Below are positions 6,931 to 15,655 of a DNA stretch of 46,054 nucleotides, in pieces. Numbering within the stretch: the first letter of the stretch is position 1; each line of letters begins with the position of its first letter. The DNA is from an uncultured Shewanella sp. (GTDB taxonomy: Bacteria > Pseudomonadota > Gammaproteobacteria > Enterobacterales > Shewanellaceae), in contig NZ_CANLZC010000038.1 in NCBI RefSeq assembly GCF_947495455.1, positions 1 to 46,054 on the forward strand. The letters run 5' to 3'. The position numbers were made by a program, and so were the translations under genes. Below the pieces are notes generated by a model that ran no database searches, was not told the origin of the DNA, and was given only the letters and a program-made list of their open reading frames with translations.

Positions 6931-7311
6931 TCAATCGAAGATGAGAAATAAAGAGGCAATCACCCCAAGCAAACCTAAAGCAGAAAGATCCACTGTCCAA
7001 TCAAAAAAAGACTTTTTGAAAGGTAAAACTTGAGAACCTCGAAGGCAAATCCCCTTCTTTCCTTCCAAGGTTGCTTGAATTTGCTCCATGATTAGTTGCA
7101 TTTGTCCAATAAGCGCCTTTTCGGGCAAATGAACTAAATGTGGAGAAGGCAAAAAAGCTTTACCTCGGTATTCTATGTGGCCTGAAGATAAAATCGAATC
7201 ATAAACATCGGCATAATTAATAGCACAGTAATGCCCCTTATCATCAAAATGTAACACCGATTTTACCGCTATTGTTTTCGCATGTTCATCAAATTGAAAT
7301 TTAGTCACCAT
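6931..7311 (-). CDS. Uncharacterised protein with a C-terminal membrane anchor
   Basis: 126 residues. The first 100 are soluble with alternating strands (KFQFDEHAKTIAVKSVLHF, YCAINYADVYDSILSSGHI), an IEYRGKAFLPSP turn and an amphipathic helix (ALIGQMQLIMEQIQATLEG). The last 18 residues are hydrophobic (SALGLLGVIASLFLIFD), giving a tail-anchored layout with the bulk in the cytoplasm. No family is recognised. It is preceded by an AGAGGTAG ribosome site and has its own terminator, so it is probably a single-gene unit. Confidence 0.65.
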   Translation of the reverse strand: MVTKFQFDEHAKTIAVKSVLHFDDKGHYCAINYADVYDSILSSGHIEYRGKAFLPSPHLVHLPEKALIGQMQLIMEQIQATLEGKKGICLRGSQVLPFKKSFFDWTVDLSALGLLGVIASLFLIFD

Positions 7312-7554
7312 TCTACCTCTTATTACATGGGCGTCATTAGTAGGTAACAGTTAATGTCCTATTTAAGCAGTTCACTCACAGGTATGACTTTACAACTTCT
7401 ACACAATATACCACATCAGGCTACATTTTTTTTAAACCGTCTCGTTATAAAATAGTGCTAAAGACTAACTTTTTTCTTATATAACTCAATCAAGATAACA
7501 AGATGCCTAGCATTTACTGCACTTTAAAAAGCACAAAATAAAAAACAAAGATAG

Positions 7555-8148
7555 TTATTTGACCTGTCGGTAAGTTTGAGTACGCCAGTCATATTGATAA
7601 TAAACCCCTTGCCACTCATATTGTGTGCCTTTATTGGTTTGTATCACTTTGGCATTATCAGGTAAACGTGTAAGTCCTTGGCTGTATTGCACACTGGTGG
7701 TTATTTGCTGTGGCGGTGCAGTCACTTTAGGTTGACTCGTTCTAGCAAGCGGTCTGCTCCAACCAAATGGGTAAAAAACAGAAAAACTATAATATGCCGC
7801 CCTGTTCCAAGAGTCTCCCCACCAAGCTCCCCAAGATGAAGCATACCTTCCATAGTTCCAGTCATAGTTCCAGCCTGAACCTATGCTCCAATCAACGTCC
7901 CCCCTATAGGGTGGATGATAATAGCGGTGATGATTTCGATGATAAAAATAGGCCCGATTATAAACATATTGATTATTCTTATACACTGGACTGGAGTGTA
8001 TTCGATTAGCTTTATGAGCATGAAAGTCTAAATGATTAGGCTTTTGAGAACGACTCTTTTGCTGCGCTTGAGTGTCAGATTTTGCAAAACCACTCATAGA
8101 GGGAAAAAGTAACATAAGAGCAATGACAGCACGAGGGAAAATACGCAT
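7555..8148 (-). CDS. Exported Tyr/His/Trp-rich protein (DUF6515-like)
   Basis: 197 residues from the ATG at 8148, chosen because GGAG lies 8 nt upstream and because MRIFPRAVIALMLLFPSMSGFA then forms a proper signal peptide; the frame extends upstream to 8181. The central region is rich in Tyr, His, Trp and Gly (HRNHHRYYHPPYRG, WNYDWNYG). The C-terminus, VIQTNKGTQYEWQGVYY, resembles the ending of DUF6515 proteins. Function unknown; probably periplasmic or cell-surface. The family assignment is from memory of its pattern and is tentative. Confidence 0.65.
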   Translation of the reverse strand: MRIFPRAVIALMLLFPSMSGFAKSDTQAQQKSRSQKPNHLDFHAHKANRIHSSPVYKNNQYVYNRAYFYHRNHHRYYHPPYRGDVDWSIGSGWNYDWNYGRYASSWGAWWGDSWNRAAYYSFSVFYPFGWSRPLARTSQPKVTAPPQQITTSVQYSQGLTRLPDNAKVIQTNKGTQYEWQGVYYQYDWRTQTYRQVK

Positions 8149-8376
8149 ATAAAATCTCCGACAACTCACTTCAAAAACCAAGCTAAACGCTATAAATGAA
8201 GTACCTATAAATGGAGTAGCTATGAGTATAGTTTACAGAAAAATGGTTTTATACCAATCTAAGTAAAAAATATTCATTCAGCGAGAATAAAACACTCCAC
8301 ATGCAAAGATGACTTAGCCTTAGGTAAGATGCTATAGTGCCGCGCATATAAGCCTAACATTAGAGAATATTTCCAT

Positions 8377-9870
8377 ATGAGTTTTAAGGATTTGCGGAGT
8401 TTCATTGACCATCTTGAACAAAGTGGTGAATTAAAACGTATTAGCTATCCCGTTGATCCTCATTTAGAAATGACGGAGATTGCTGATAGAGTCCTCAGAG
8501 CTGGAGGACCCGCTTTATTGTTTGAAAATCCCAAAAATCATTCTATGCCTGTTTTAGCAAACTTATTTGGCAGCGCTAAGCGTGTCGCCATGGCACTTGG
8601 AAAAGAAGATCCTCTTGCACTAAGAGATGTGGGTGAACTGTTAGCCTTCTTAAAAGAGCCTGAGCCACCAAGAGGCTTTAAAGATGCTATAGCCAAATTA
8701 CCTAAATTTAAGCAAGCCTTAAATATGCCACCAAAGACTGTGCGCAACCCAGAGTGCCAACAAGTCATATTAAAAGGTGATGATGTTGATTTAAGGCAAC
8801 TGCCGATTCAACATTGTTGGCCAGGTGATGCGGCTCCCTTAGTCAGTTGGGGCTTAACGATCACCAAAGGCCCAAATAAAGAAAGACAAAATCTAGGCAT
8901 TTATCGTCAACAATTATTAGGCAAAAATAAACTGATTATGCGCTGGCTCGATCATCGTGGCGGCGCATTAGATTTTAAAGATTTCAAAGAACAACATCCT
9001 GGTGAACATTACCCAGTCGTCGTCGCGCTAGGCAGCGATCCCGTCACCATTTTAGGCGCTGTCACACCAGTTCCCGATTCCATGAGTGAATACGCTTTTG
9101 CAGGGTTATTACGAGGCGAACGCACCCAAGTGTGTAAAGCGATCAGCTGTGATCTAGAGGTTCCCGCCAGCAGTGAAATCATTTTAGAAGGGTATATAGA
9201 TCCAACCGAAATGGCTGAAGAAGGCCCTTATGGAGATCATACAGGTTATTACAATGAAACCGATGAATTCCCTGTTTTTACAGTGACACACATTACCCAT
9301 AGAAAAGACCCTATTTACCATAGCACTTATACTGGTAGGCCACCCGATGAGCCTGCAATGTTAGGCGTGGCACTCAATGAAGTTTTTGTGCCTATTTTAC
9401 AAAAGCAGTACCCAGAAATTGTAGATTTTTATTTGCCTCCAGAAGGTTGCTCATACCGAATGGCGGTTATCTCCATTAAAAAGCAATACCCAGGCCATGC
9501 TAAACGCGTCATGATGGGCGCTTGGTCTTTCTTACGGCAATTTATGTATACCAAATTTATTATCGTTGTCGATGAAGATGTGAACTGCCGTGATTGGCAA
9601 GATGTGATTTGGGCTATCACTACTCGAATGGATCCCAATCGTGATACAGTAATGGTAGACAATACGCCTATTGACTACTTAGATTTTGCTTCACCTGTCT
9701 CGGGGCTAGGGTCTAAAATGGGATTAGATGCCACCAATAAATGGCAAGGAGAAACCACTCGAGAGTGGGGAACCCCAATTGTTATGGATGAAAACGTTAA
9801 ACAAAAAGTTGATGATATTTGGCAAGAATTAGGTCTCGATGAGTCAATTCATTCACCAAAAATCAAATAG
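8377..9870 (+). CDS. ubiD: 4-hydroxy-3-polyprenylbenzoate decarboxylase UbiD
   Basis: 497 residues, the usual length. UbiD removes the carboxylate of the prenylated 4-hydroxybenzoate ring in ubiquinone synthesis, using prenylated FMN made by UbiX, with Mn and K ions. Family signatures are [15 protein letters not shown] at the start, the [10 protein letters not shown] block, the metal/catalytic glutamate segment [26 protein letters not shown], and the C-terminal [13 protein letters not shown]. Transcribed with fre 60 bp downstream. A possible -10 (TATAGT) lies at 8333-8338. Confidence 0.97.
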   Translation: MSFKDLRSFIDHLEQSGELKRISYPVDPHLEMTEIADRVLRAGGPALLFENPKNHSMPVLANLFGSAKRVAMALGKEDPLALRDVGELLAFLKEPEPPRGFKDAIAKLPKFKQALNMPPKTVRNPECQQVILKGDDVDLRQLPIQHCWPGDAAPLVSWGLTITKGPNKERQNLGIYRQQLLGKNKLIMRWLDHRGGALDFKDFKEQHPGEHYPVVVALGSDPVTILGAVTPVPDSMSEYAFAGLLRGERTQVCKAISCDLEVPASSEIILEGYIDPTEMAEEGPYGDHTGYYNETDEFPVFTVTHITHRKDPIYHSTYTGRPPDEPAMLGVALNEVFVPILQKQYPEIVDFYLPPEGCSYRMAVISIKKQYPGHAKRVMMGAWSFLRQFMYTKFIIVVDEDVNCRDWQDVIWAITTRMDPNRDTVMVDNTPIDYLDFASPVSGLGSKMGLDATNKWQGETTREWGTPIVMDENVKQKVDDIWQELGLDESIHSPKIK

Positions 9871-9930
9871 TAACCACCTAGTATTAGTAGTATTAGCTGT
9901 TGAGATAAATGGCGTACTCAAGGAAGTTAA

Positions 9931-10641
9931 ATGAAGAACATTCGCTGTAAAATTGAGCACATTTCACCTTTTAACGATGCCGTTTTTCAAGTCACACTCA
10001 AACCAGAAACGGCTTTTGATTTTAAGGCTGGACAATACTTATGTATCGTCATGGGTGAGAAAGACAAACGTCCTTTCTCAATCGCCAGTGCCCCTAATGC
10101 AAAACATATTGAATTACATATAGGTGCCGCCATCAGTGAAAGTTATCCCATGCAAGTGGTCGAAAAACTAAAGCGGTGCTTAAAAGATAATACAGAAATA
10201 GAAATTGAAGTGCCGGGCGGTGACGCGCACTTTAGAAGTGACAGCCAACGCCCCCGCTTACTCATTGCAGGCGGAACAGGCTTCTCTTACATTAAGAGTA
10301 TCGTTGAACAGCAAATAGCCTTAGGGCAAGCCATAGAAACTCAACTTTACTGGGGCTGTCGTACACAAGAAGCCATGTACTATGAGAAGATTGCTCGACA
10401 ATGGCATGACGCTCATCCTTGGCTGCATTTTATTCCTGTCGTTGAAGAGGCCAATCAGAATTGGCAAGGTAAAGAAGCCAACCTGTTAGAACAAATTAAA
10501 ACGGATTTCACTAGCCTCTTAGGTTTTGACATTTATATTGCAGGCCGCTTTGATATGGTTGGTGCCGCACGAGAAGTATTTCGCAGCATGGGAGTCGATG
10601 AAGCTCACCTCTACGGCGATGCCTTTGCCTTTATTAAATAA
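9931..10641 (+). CDS. fre: NAD(P)H-flavin reductase Fre
   Basis: 236 residues of the ferredoxin-reductase superfamily. The flavin-binding RPFSIAS motif is at residues 47-53, and the nicotinamide-binding GGTGFSY and the acidic YWGCRTQEAMYY loop follow, ending with the GDAFAFIK tail typical of Fre/LuxG. It supplies reduced free flavins with NAD(P)H. Placement directly after ubiD is the common arrangement in Gammaproteobacteria. GGAAG precedes the ATG at 8 nt. Confidence 0.95.
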   Translation: MKNIRCKIEHISPFNDAVFQVTLKPETAFDFKAGQYLCIVMGEKDKRPFSIASAPNAKHIELHIGAAISESYPMQVVEKLKRCLKDNTEIEIEVPGGDAHFRSDSQRPRLLIAGGTGFSYIKSIVEQQIALGQAIETQLYWGCRTQEAMYYEKIARQWHDAHPWLHFIPVVEEANQNWQGKEANLLEQIKTDFTSLLGFDIYIAGRFDMVGAAREVFRSMGVDEAHLYGDAFAFIK

Positions 10642-10659
10642 AACAGTTTAAATAACAGC

Positions 10660-10692
10660 ATAAAGCCGCCTATCAAAAGGCGGCTTTTTATC
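10660..10692 (+). terminator. Terminator of ubiD-fre
   Basis: AAAGCCGCCT-loop-AGGCGGCTTTTT stem followed by T-rich sequence, just after the fre stop. Confidence 0.85.
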
Positions 10693-10724
10693 GCTAAATC
10701 ACTATAACAATAAAAACCTTTCAG

Positions 10725-11063
10725 CTAATTCTGAACAGACATTTGATATAAAGTACAGTCTTTTGTAATATCATAAACACGGCCCGCTATTTTTTTTCCT
10801 CTAGCCTGAGCAGACAGTAACAGACTAATTTGCGCTGTTTTAGATTCCTCTATCCAACATTTATTAAATCCAAACCCACCAGGATCACTTGGACATTTAT
10901 CACAATGATTGGTTTCACCATCACCACCTATGACTCTTAAAGTGACAAAACCATCTCGATACGAAACATCACTAATAGAGCCTTCATTTATTGCATCCGA
11001 TGCTAATAACTGACCAGACAATAACACTCCGATGCCAAATAACATTCCTTTCAATAATTGCAT
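10725..11063 (-). CDS. Small exported cysteine-containing protein
   Basis: 112 residues from the ATG at 11063, preferred over 11093 because GAGAAAAG precedes it and MQLLKGMLFGIGVLLSGQLLA then forms the signal peptide. The mature part has the strand VTLRVIGGDG, a CDKCPSDP turn, CWIEE, a helix AQISLLLSAQARGKK, and a final strand with Cys, CTLYQMSVQN. Four mature cysteines suggest two disulfides in the periplasm or outside the cell. The helix-then-strand ending is a layout seen in small secreted OB-fold-like proteins, but no family can be named. Single gene, unknown role. Confidence 0.6.
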   Translation of the reverse strand: MQLLKGMLFGIGVLLSGQLLASDAINEGSISDVSYRDGFVTLRVIGGDGETNHCDKCPSDPGGFGFNKCWIEESKTAQISLLLSAQARGKKIAGRVYDITKDCTLYQMSVQN

Positions 11064-11215
11064 TCTTTTCTCAACACATATAAAAACATTCAATAATTAG
11101 TTTACCATCAAACAAGTAAAATGCTGTTTTTTTTTAAAAAAATATCTAGATATGCCATTCAATAATTGCTTCATTCGCCGCTATCATGCGCGTATCAGGT
11201 TTCAATAAAGGCAAA

Positions 11216-11580
11216 ACTTCTACATTTTACATTGTCATCAGTATCAGTGTTAAAAAATGCCACTTAACTGGTTGGAATATTGACAAGCCTTTAAGCTACC
11301 CAATGCTTGTGTTTAAAGCTTCCATTGTTGTGGCTTCAGCTCACAAACAGCATGCAAAGGGAGGAGGCACAGGCCTCATTCTGGGAGCAGGTATTGGTGC
11401 GGGGATCCGCGCCGGACGCGGAACGGGAAGAGGCACGACTCTTGGAACCATTATTGGTACAGGGATCGGCGCAGGACGCGGAACGGGATGAGGCACGACG
11501 ACACAAGCCTGTATAAAAAAAGTGCAAAGCAAATAAACAAAAAGCTGACACCCTTGCCTTAGACGACTTTTTGAACACAT
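11216..11580 (-). pseudogene. Decayed paralogue of the neighbouring lipoprotein gene
   Basis: The ATG at 11580 follows AAAGGTGAT and opens a lipoprotein start (VYLLCTFFIQAC lipobox) and a Pro/Arg-rich stretch (PRPAPIPVP, PRPARIPAP), but the frame ends at 11341 after 79 residues. Downstream on the minus strand, the DNA continues to match the gene at 11788-12204. At the PPPRYAVCD equivalent there is a net one-base insertion giving PPPFACCL and a stop. Further on, 140 bp present in the paralogue are missing between two AAATGCCA sequences. The 79-residue product may still be made, but the gene is a broken copy. Confidence 0.7.
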
Positions 11581-11787
11581 GTTATCACCTTTAAAATCAT
11601 TTCCACCATTATCAGTATATACATCATTTTCATCACATATCGCTTATTTTTTTAATGACTAAAATGATACTGTGCTGCAAAGCAATATGATTGCCACCGA
11701 TCCTAAAAAAATGCCACATATGCCGTTCGATAATGTCGTCATCTGCCACAATCATGCCTGTATCGGTTTTCAACGAAGGCGCGACTT

Positions 11788-12204
11788 CTACATTTTTACA
11801 TTGTCATCAGTATCAGTGTTAAAAAATGCCAAGCTTTTTTGCACTAAGCCATCACCACATCGGCCTTGGTATTCAAACCAATGCAGCGTATTGCCAACAA
11901 GATAAACACTGCTCGATACGATAAGCGAGCCTAATGGTACGATCAGGCCAAAGGTTGCCATACAAATGCCACTTAACTGGTTGGAATATTGGCAAGCCTT
12001 TAGGCTACCCAGCTCTTGAGTGTGAAGCTCCCACTGCTGAGTCCATGTGTCGCAAACAGCATATCGAGGCGGAGGATCAGCGCTTGGAGCGGCAGCCTGA
12101 ATAGGACGGGAAAGGATCATACAGCCCTGCAATAATAGCCCCATCACCCCCATGAGACACCCGTTTAATACGACACGGTACAGCCAATGACCTGTTAATG
12201 TCAT
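11788..12204 (-). CDS. Putative lipoprotein with a membrane segment
   Basis: 138 residues from the ATG at 12204, preferred over the GTG at 12240 because GAGAGAG lies 4-5 nt upstream. The signal MGVMGLLLQGC ends in a lipobox. Then comes an Ala/Pro-rich linker, a Cys-containing domain (YAVCDTWTQQWELH, LKACQYSNQ), a hydrophobic stretch (ATFGLIVPLGSLIVSSSVYL) and a Cys/Gly C-terminus. Family unknown. It is the middle of three adjacent minus-strand lipoprotein genes. The one at 11216-11580 is a broken copy of it; the one at 12237-12521 shares only the lipobox and proline-rich linker style. Confidence 0.6.
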   Translation of the reverse strand: MTLTGHWLYRVVLNGCLMGVMGLLLQGCMILSRPIQAAAPSADPPPRYAVCDTWTQQWELHTQELGSLKACQYSNQLSGICMATFGLIVPLGSLIVSSSVYLVGNTLHWFEYQGRCGDGLVQKSLAFFNTDTDDNVKM

Positions 12205-12236
12205 TTTCTCTCTCAAAAATTGATAATAAACAGGCC

Positions 12237-12521
12237 TCACTTTACAGCAAGGACTAACGGAACCCTATTATCAGAATGTATATAGAAATATTCTGCTTGA
12301 TACGGTAAATACCGTATGTCAGCCAGTTTTGATTGTTTAGGCATGAGTCTAGCACTCGTTTCTGGCCCAGAAGCTGGCCCAGAAGCTAGCCGAGGAGCAG
12401 GACCTGGGCCTGGACCACCGCCTCCAGGCCGAGGAAAAAGCATACAAGCTTGAAGACTCAAGCCAACTAACATAATCATCCACAATCGTAATGTATGTTG
12501 TCCATCTCGCTTAACCGTCAT
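12237..12521 (-). CDS. Small putative lipoprotein, Gly/Pro-rich
   Basis: 94 residues. The N-terminus RLWMIMLVGLSLQAC gives a lipobox, followed by a low-complexity PGGGGPGPGPAP linker, SGPASGP repeats and a short C-terminal domain (LADIRYLPYQAEYFYIHS). AAGGAT lies 5 nt before the ATG. Its stop overlaps the upstream GTG of the next gene, so the two are probably one transcript. Function unknown. Confidence 0.55.
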   Translation of the reverse strand: MTVKRDGQHTLRLWMIMLVGLSLQACMLFPRPGGGGPGPGPAPRLASGPASGPETSARLMPKQSKLADIRYLPYQAEYFYIHSDNRVPLVLAVK

Positions 12522-12722
12522 AAATAATCCTTATTAAACAGTGTAGAGTCAAAAAAAAGCCTATACTCAAGTAAAATGAAGATGCGAGTTTCACTTATGA
12601 CTGAGATCTAGGTAAACACTAGGCTCAAGTTTGAATATGAGGCAAATCAAATACCCATATTTAAATTATACTTAAATAACTCGCTCTCGCCATAATCCCA
12701 TTGAACATCATCAGAGACACGC

Positions 12723-13277
12723 ATGAAAGACACCAGAGAAACACTTTCTTCTTTAACAGTCAGCTTACATTGGATTATTGCTGTCTTTTTTATTTGTTTG
12801 CTTAGCGTTGGTTTTTACATGACGAACTACAATGCTTTTGCACTATATCCCATACATAAATCCATAGGAATGTCATTGTTTATTCTGATCATTTGGCGTG
12901 TCATTTGGCGCTATGTGAATGGCTGGCCAATTCCTGTCAATCAATACAGTCCGCTAGAGCGTTTCTTCGCTAAACTTGTGCACTGGCTACTCATCATAGG
13001 CATAATAGTCATGCCTATATCAGGTATGTTAATGTCAGCTGGAAGTGGACATGGCTTAAATCTCTTTGGTCTCGAACTGTTTCCGGCAAATTTAGACGCA
13101 ACAGGTAAAGTCATCCCTATTTCGGCAAGCTTAGGTGAACTCGGTGAAAATATACATGGTGCAGTCGCCAACATCATGGTGGCAGCCATTAGTTTACATA
13201 TTCTTGGCGCTCTGAAACATCACATCATAGATAAAGACGGCACACTAAGACGAATGTTAGGTAAAAAAATTCAATAG
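12723..13277 (+). CDS. Cytochrome b561 family protein
   Basis: 184 residues with four membrane helices and the haem-ligand histidines of the prokaryotic CybB/YceJ family: SLHWIIAVF in helix 1, the YPIHKSIGM loop, KLVHWLLI in helix 3, and SLHILGALKHH in helix 4. It binds two b-type haems in the inner membrane. Family members act as quinol-linked electron carriers, including superoxide:ubiquinone oxidoreductase in E. coli. An Asn/Gly-rich loop (GSGHGLNLFGLELFPANLD) lies between helices 3 and 4, as usual. Single gene with a terminator immediately downstream. Confidence 0.9.
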   Translation: MKDTRETLSSLTVSLHWIIAVFFICLLSVGFYMTNYNAFALYPIHKSIGMSLFILIIWRVIWRYVNGWPIPVNQYSPLERFFAKLVHWLLIIGIIVMPISGMLMSAGSGHGLNLFGLELFPANLDATGKVIPISASLGELGENIHGAVANIMVAAISLHILGALKHHIIDKDGTLRRMLGKKIQ

Positions 13278-13297
13278 CTTATTCTAAAATTCAACCA

Positions 13298-13333
13298 TAA
13301 ACAGCATTCAACAATTAAGCTGAATGCTGTTTA
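13298..13333. terminator. Terminator after cytochrome b561
   Basis: A 13-bp perfect stem TAAACAGCATTCA...TGAATGCTGTTTA with a 10-nt loop. The short T-run on either side is weak, and the stop of the peptidase remnant on the other strand overlaps it. Confidence 0.65.
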
Positions 13334-13498
13334 CAATATATGCTTCACGGTATTCGTCACAGGTCTTAGTCGTAACCAACCAATATCCTCAAGCAATGCT
13401 CCAGCTAATTCGACATACTTTGTATATTCAGTAAAAGTCGGCTCCATTGACCTACTCGGTGTGACACTTTTATCCAAATGGAACACTCTGAATGCCCA
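13331..13498 (-). pseudogene. C-terminal remnant of a probable peptidase
   Basis: A 55-codon open stretch without a plausible start, reading FHLDKSVTPSRSMEPTFTEY then VELAGALLEDIGW. The MEP...LAGALLEDIGW pattern resembles the C-terminus of secreted metalloprotease-type proteins that end 'LMxPxY...LxxALLxDIGW'. An in-frame stop lies upstream, and the region between here and tRNA-Lys holds no more of it. Treated as the leftover of a deleted gene. The family link is a pattern impression only. Confidence 0.4.
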
Positions 13499-13585
13499 AA
13501 AAACATTAAACAGCAGCTAAACGAACAAAAAGAAATCACTTGGCAGCAAATTCACTCATAAAGACTAAAGTTTTTCATTTTTTAC

Positions 13586-13614
13586 TTGCCAAAAGAAAAC
13601 AAGCGGGGTACCAT
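13586..13614 (+). promoter_or_regulatory. Promoter of tRNA-Lys
   Basis: TTGCCA, 17 bp spacer, TACCAT, ending 18 bp before the tRNA. A GC-rich stretch (GCGCTCGC) follows the -10, as in stringently controlled tRNA promoters. Confidence 0.6.
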
Positions 13615-13632
13615 GCGCTCGCTTTCAAAGAT

Positions 13633-13708
13633 GGGTCGTTAGCTCAGTCGGTAGAGCAGTTGGCTTTTAACCAATTGGTCGAAGGTTCGAATCCTTCACG
13701 ACCCACCA
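13633..13708 (+). tRNA. tRNA-Lys(UUU)
   Basis: 76 nt with an encoded CCA. Acceptor GGGTCGT/ACGACCC, D arm AGCTCAGTCGGTAGAGC, anticodon loop CTTTTAA (anticodon TTT), T loop TTCGAAT. Confidence 0.98.
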
Positions 13709-14004
13709 TTCTTTCTAGTTATATCATTATTATTCATTTAACTCTCCCTTGTTATTTACCCCAAAATCCAGTTCTCATTTTCTAAGAATTGAACATTGAA
13801 CATCTTCGTATATGCTTCTTTGGTATCGCGCCTCCTCACGACAAGTACCGCCCAACGACTTAACGCCATAAAAATATTCTTTTTCACTATTGTGGCCGAC
13901 AATTCCAAAGACGCTAAAGCCTTTGGCGTACCTCAACCTTTAGCAGAGATCAAGGTTCAGCACTCCCTCAAATCGGATTTATTAACAAGAGAAAATTGAA
14001 TACA

Positions 14005-14039
14005 AAAAAGCCGTTACCTTCATAAGGTAACGGCTTTTT
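14005..14039. terminator. Duplicate of the rnpB terminator
   Basis: AAAAAGCCGTTACCTT-loop-AAGGTAACGGCTTTTT. About 60 bp here (14004-14064), including TTTTTGCTCTTAAC and AGGTTGA, matches the true rnpB 3' end and terminator at 14821-14882. It can terminate the lipoprotein gene at 14091-14702. Confidence 0.85.
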
Positions 14040-14090
14040 GCTCTTAACGAGGAGAAATGAGGTTGATATATTCGCTAAGATAAGCCTAGC

Positions 14091-14702
14091 TTATCTAATA
14101 GAATGCAAAGTATTCTTTTGAACCAAAGTTGCAACTTCTTCAAAAATTAATTTTGAACGACTTTCACCACCTAACATTCCCGTCACTAAATCAGCAGTAA
14201 GGCATAAATTATGTGCCAAATAAAATGAATCTGATTGTTTAGGCTCTTCTTTTGCCAGCTCAATTGATTTCTTAAAACTAGGGCTGCGTGATAGGTTTCT
14301 CCCTAATTCCTTAATGACAGGAATAGCCAATTTACTAGGTTTCATCATATATGCAGCATTCCCATCTACATATGGGTATAAGGCTTCCGCACCACCAGAT
14401 TTATCAATAAAAGCATTAAAAATCCCTATTCTGCCTATAACCTCTGAACTAGCGCTATATAATATTTCTTCACGAGTAAAAGTTTTATCTATACTTATTT
14501 GATACTCGCTTAATTGAGGCCACAAAACCGAATTACACCAATTTGTGTACTCTTTTAATGGTTCATAACTTTCATAAGGCGGAACAAATTTACCCGACTT
14601 AATATCTGTGCCAATGTCAGTAGCTATGAATTCCGCTACCTTATTATTATAATCTGAGTCATTAGGTTCACAACCTAAAACAGCAAAAGCAATTACTACC
14701 AT
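14091..14702 (-). CDS. Lipoprotein of unknown function between two rnpB-terminator copies
   Basis: 203 residues from ATG 14702, with lipobox AFAVLGC. No positively charged n-region is present from that start, but five codons upstream an ATT at 14715-14717 gives (I/M)KYIFMVVIAFAVLGC. The original start may therefore have been an ATG now mutated to ATT, or ATT may be used. The mature protein is about 190 residues, mostly helical, with two conserved-looking Cys segments (TNWCNSVLW, AHNLCLTADLV). No family is recognised. The AT-rich, isolated gene lies between two imperfect direct repeats of the rnpB 3' flank, suggesting insertion or duplication-mediated acquisition. Confidence 0.65.
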   Translation of the reverse strand: MVVIAFAVLGCEPNDSDYNNKVAEFIATDIGTDIKSGKFVPPYESYEPLKEYTNWCNSVLWPQLSEYQISIDKTFTREEILYSASSEVIGRIGIFNAFIDKSGGAEALYPYVDGNAAYMMKPSKLAIPVIKELGRNLSRSPSFKKSIELAKEEPKQSDSFYLAHNLCLTADLVTGMLGGESRSKLIFEEVATLVQKNTLHSIR

Positions 14703-14820
14703 AAATATATATTTAATCTTATTTTAATCCATCTATTACAGAAAATTACGGCTCCTAAGATCAAGATATTACATGAAAAAAAATATTAAAATACATTCAT
14801 AATCATTAAAAATAGAGCAC

Positions 14821-14855
14821 AAAAAAGCCGTTACCTTGTAAGGTAACGGCTTTTT
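14821..14855 (-). terminator. rnpB terminator
   Basis: AAAAAGCCGTTACCTT...AAGGTAACGGCTTTTT, immediately downstream of the rnpB 3' end on the minus strand. It is symmetrical and may work both ways. Confidence 0.9.
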
Positions 14856-14875
14856 GCTCTTAACTAAGAGAAATT

Positions 14876-15226
<351 letters not shown>

Positions 15227-15231
15227 CGCGG

Positions 15232-15261
15232 AGTATACCTCCAAGCCTTGTATCAATGCAA
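15232..15261 (-). promoter_or_regulatory. rnpB promoter
   Basis: On the minus strand TTGCAT, 18 bp spacer, TATACT, then CCGCGCC before the RNA. The GC-rich discriminator fits a growth-rate-controlled stable RNA promoter. Confidence 0.65.
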
Positions 15262-15315
15262 CTTACTCAGTCCAACCGATGCTTTTATAAACAAACCTAC
15301 CCTTTCAACTGGCTT

Positions 15316-15655
15316 TTAAACCTAAGGTAACCCCCTACTTACATCATTGTGATAACATTGCGTTTTTCTTTAAGTCGCAATACCTGACTTATCCCTATAA
15401 GCCTTAGGAATATCAGACTTACCAAAATCAGCCCTTATCAATATAAACCTTAATAAACCTTAGGAATATCGGCCATTACAAGCCTAAAGTGAGTCCTTGT
15501 TTATTGCTTGTGATAACAGTGCATTTTTCTTTAAGCCACAATACCTGTTTTGTCGATATCAGCCGTTATAAACCTAAAGCAAGCCCTTGTTTATTGCTTG
15601 TGATAACAGTGCATTTTTCTTTAAGCTGCAAGACCTGACTTATCGATATCAGCCG
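15316..15655 (-). repeat. Tandem 90-bp repeats derived from the rsmI 3' end
   Basis: Two clean units of exactly 90 bp (15476-15565 and 15566-15655) and a more diverged unit (about 15316-15405) with a 70-bp degenerate interval after it. Each contains the rsmI tail (minus strand TTAAAGAAAAATGCACT ... AACAAGG ... GCTTTAGGTTTATAA), including the stop codon. Each also has about 16 bp (CTGTTATCACAAGCA) absent from the gene itself, plus a spacer CGGCTGATATCGA. The array lies directly downstream of the rsmI stop. Confidence 0.85.

Noticed and set aside
11186..11516. Two glycine/arginine-rich plus-strand frames
   Set aside because: They are antisense to the Pro-rich lipoprotein copy; the low-complexity DNA explains the open frames.
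13796..13999. 67-codon plus-strand frame after tRNA-Lys
   Set aside because: TTG start without a ribosome site, no protein features; probably non-coding spacer.
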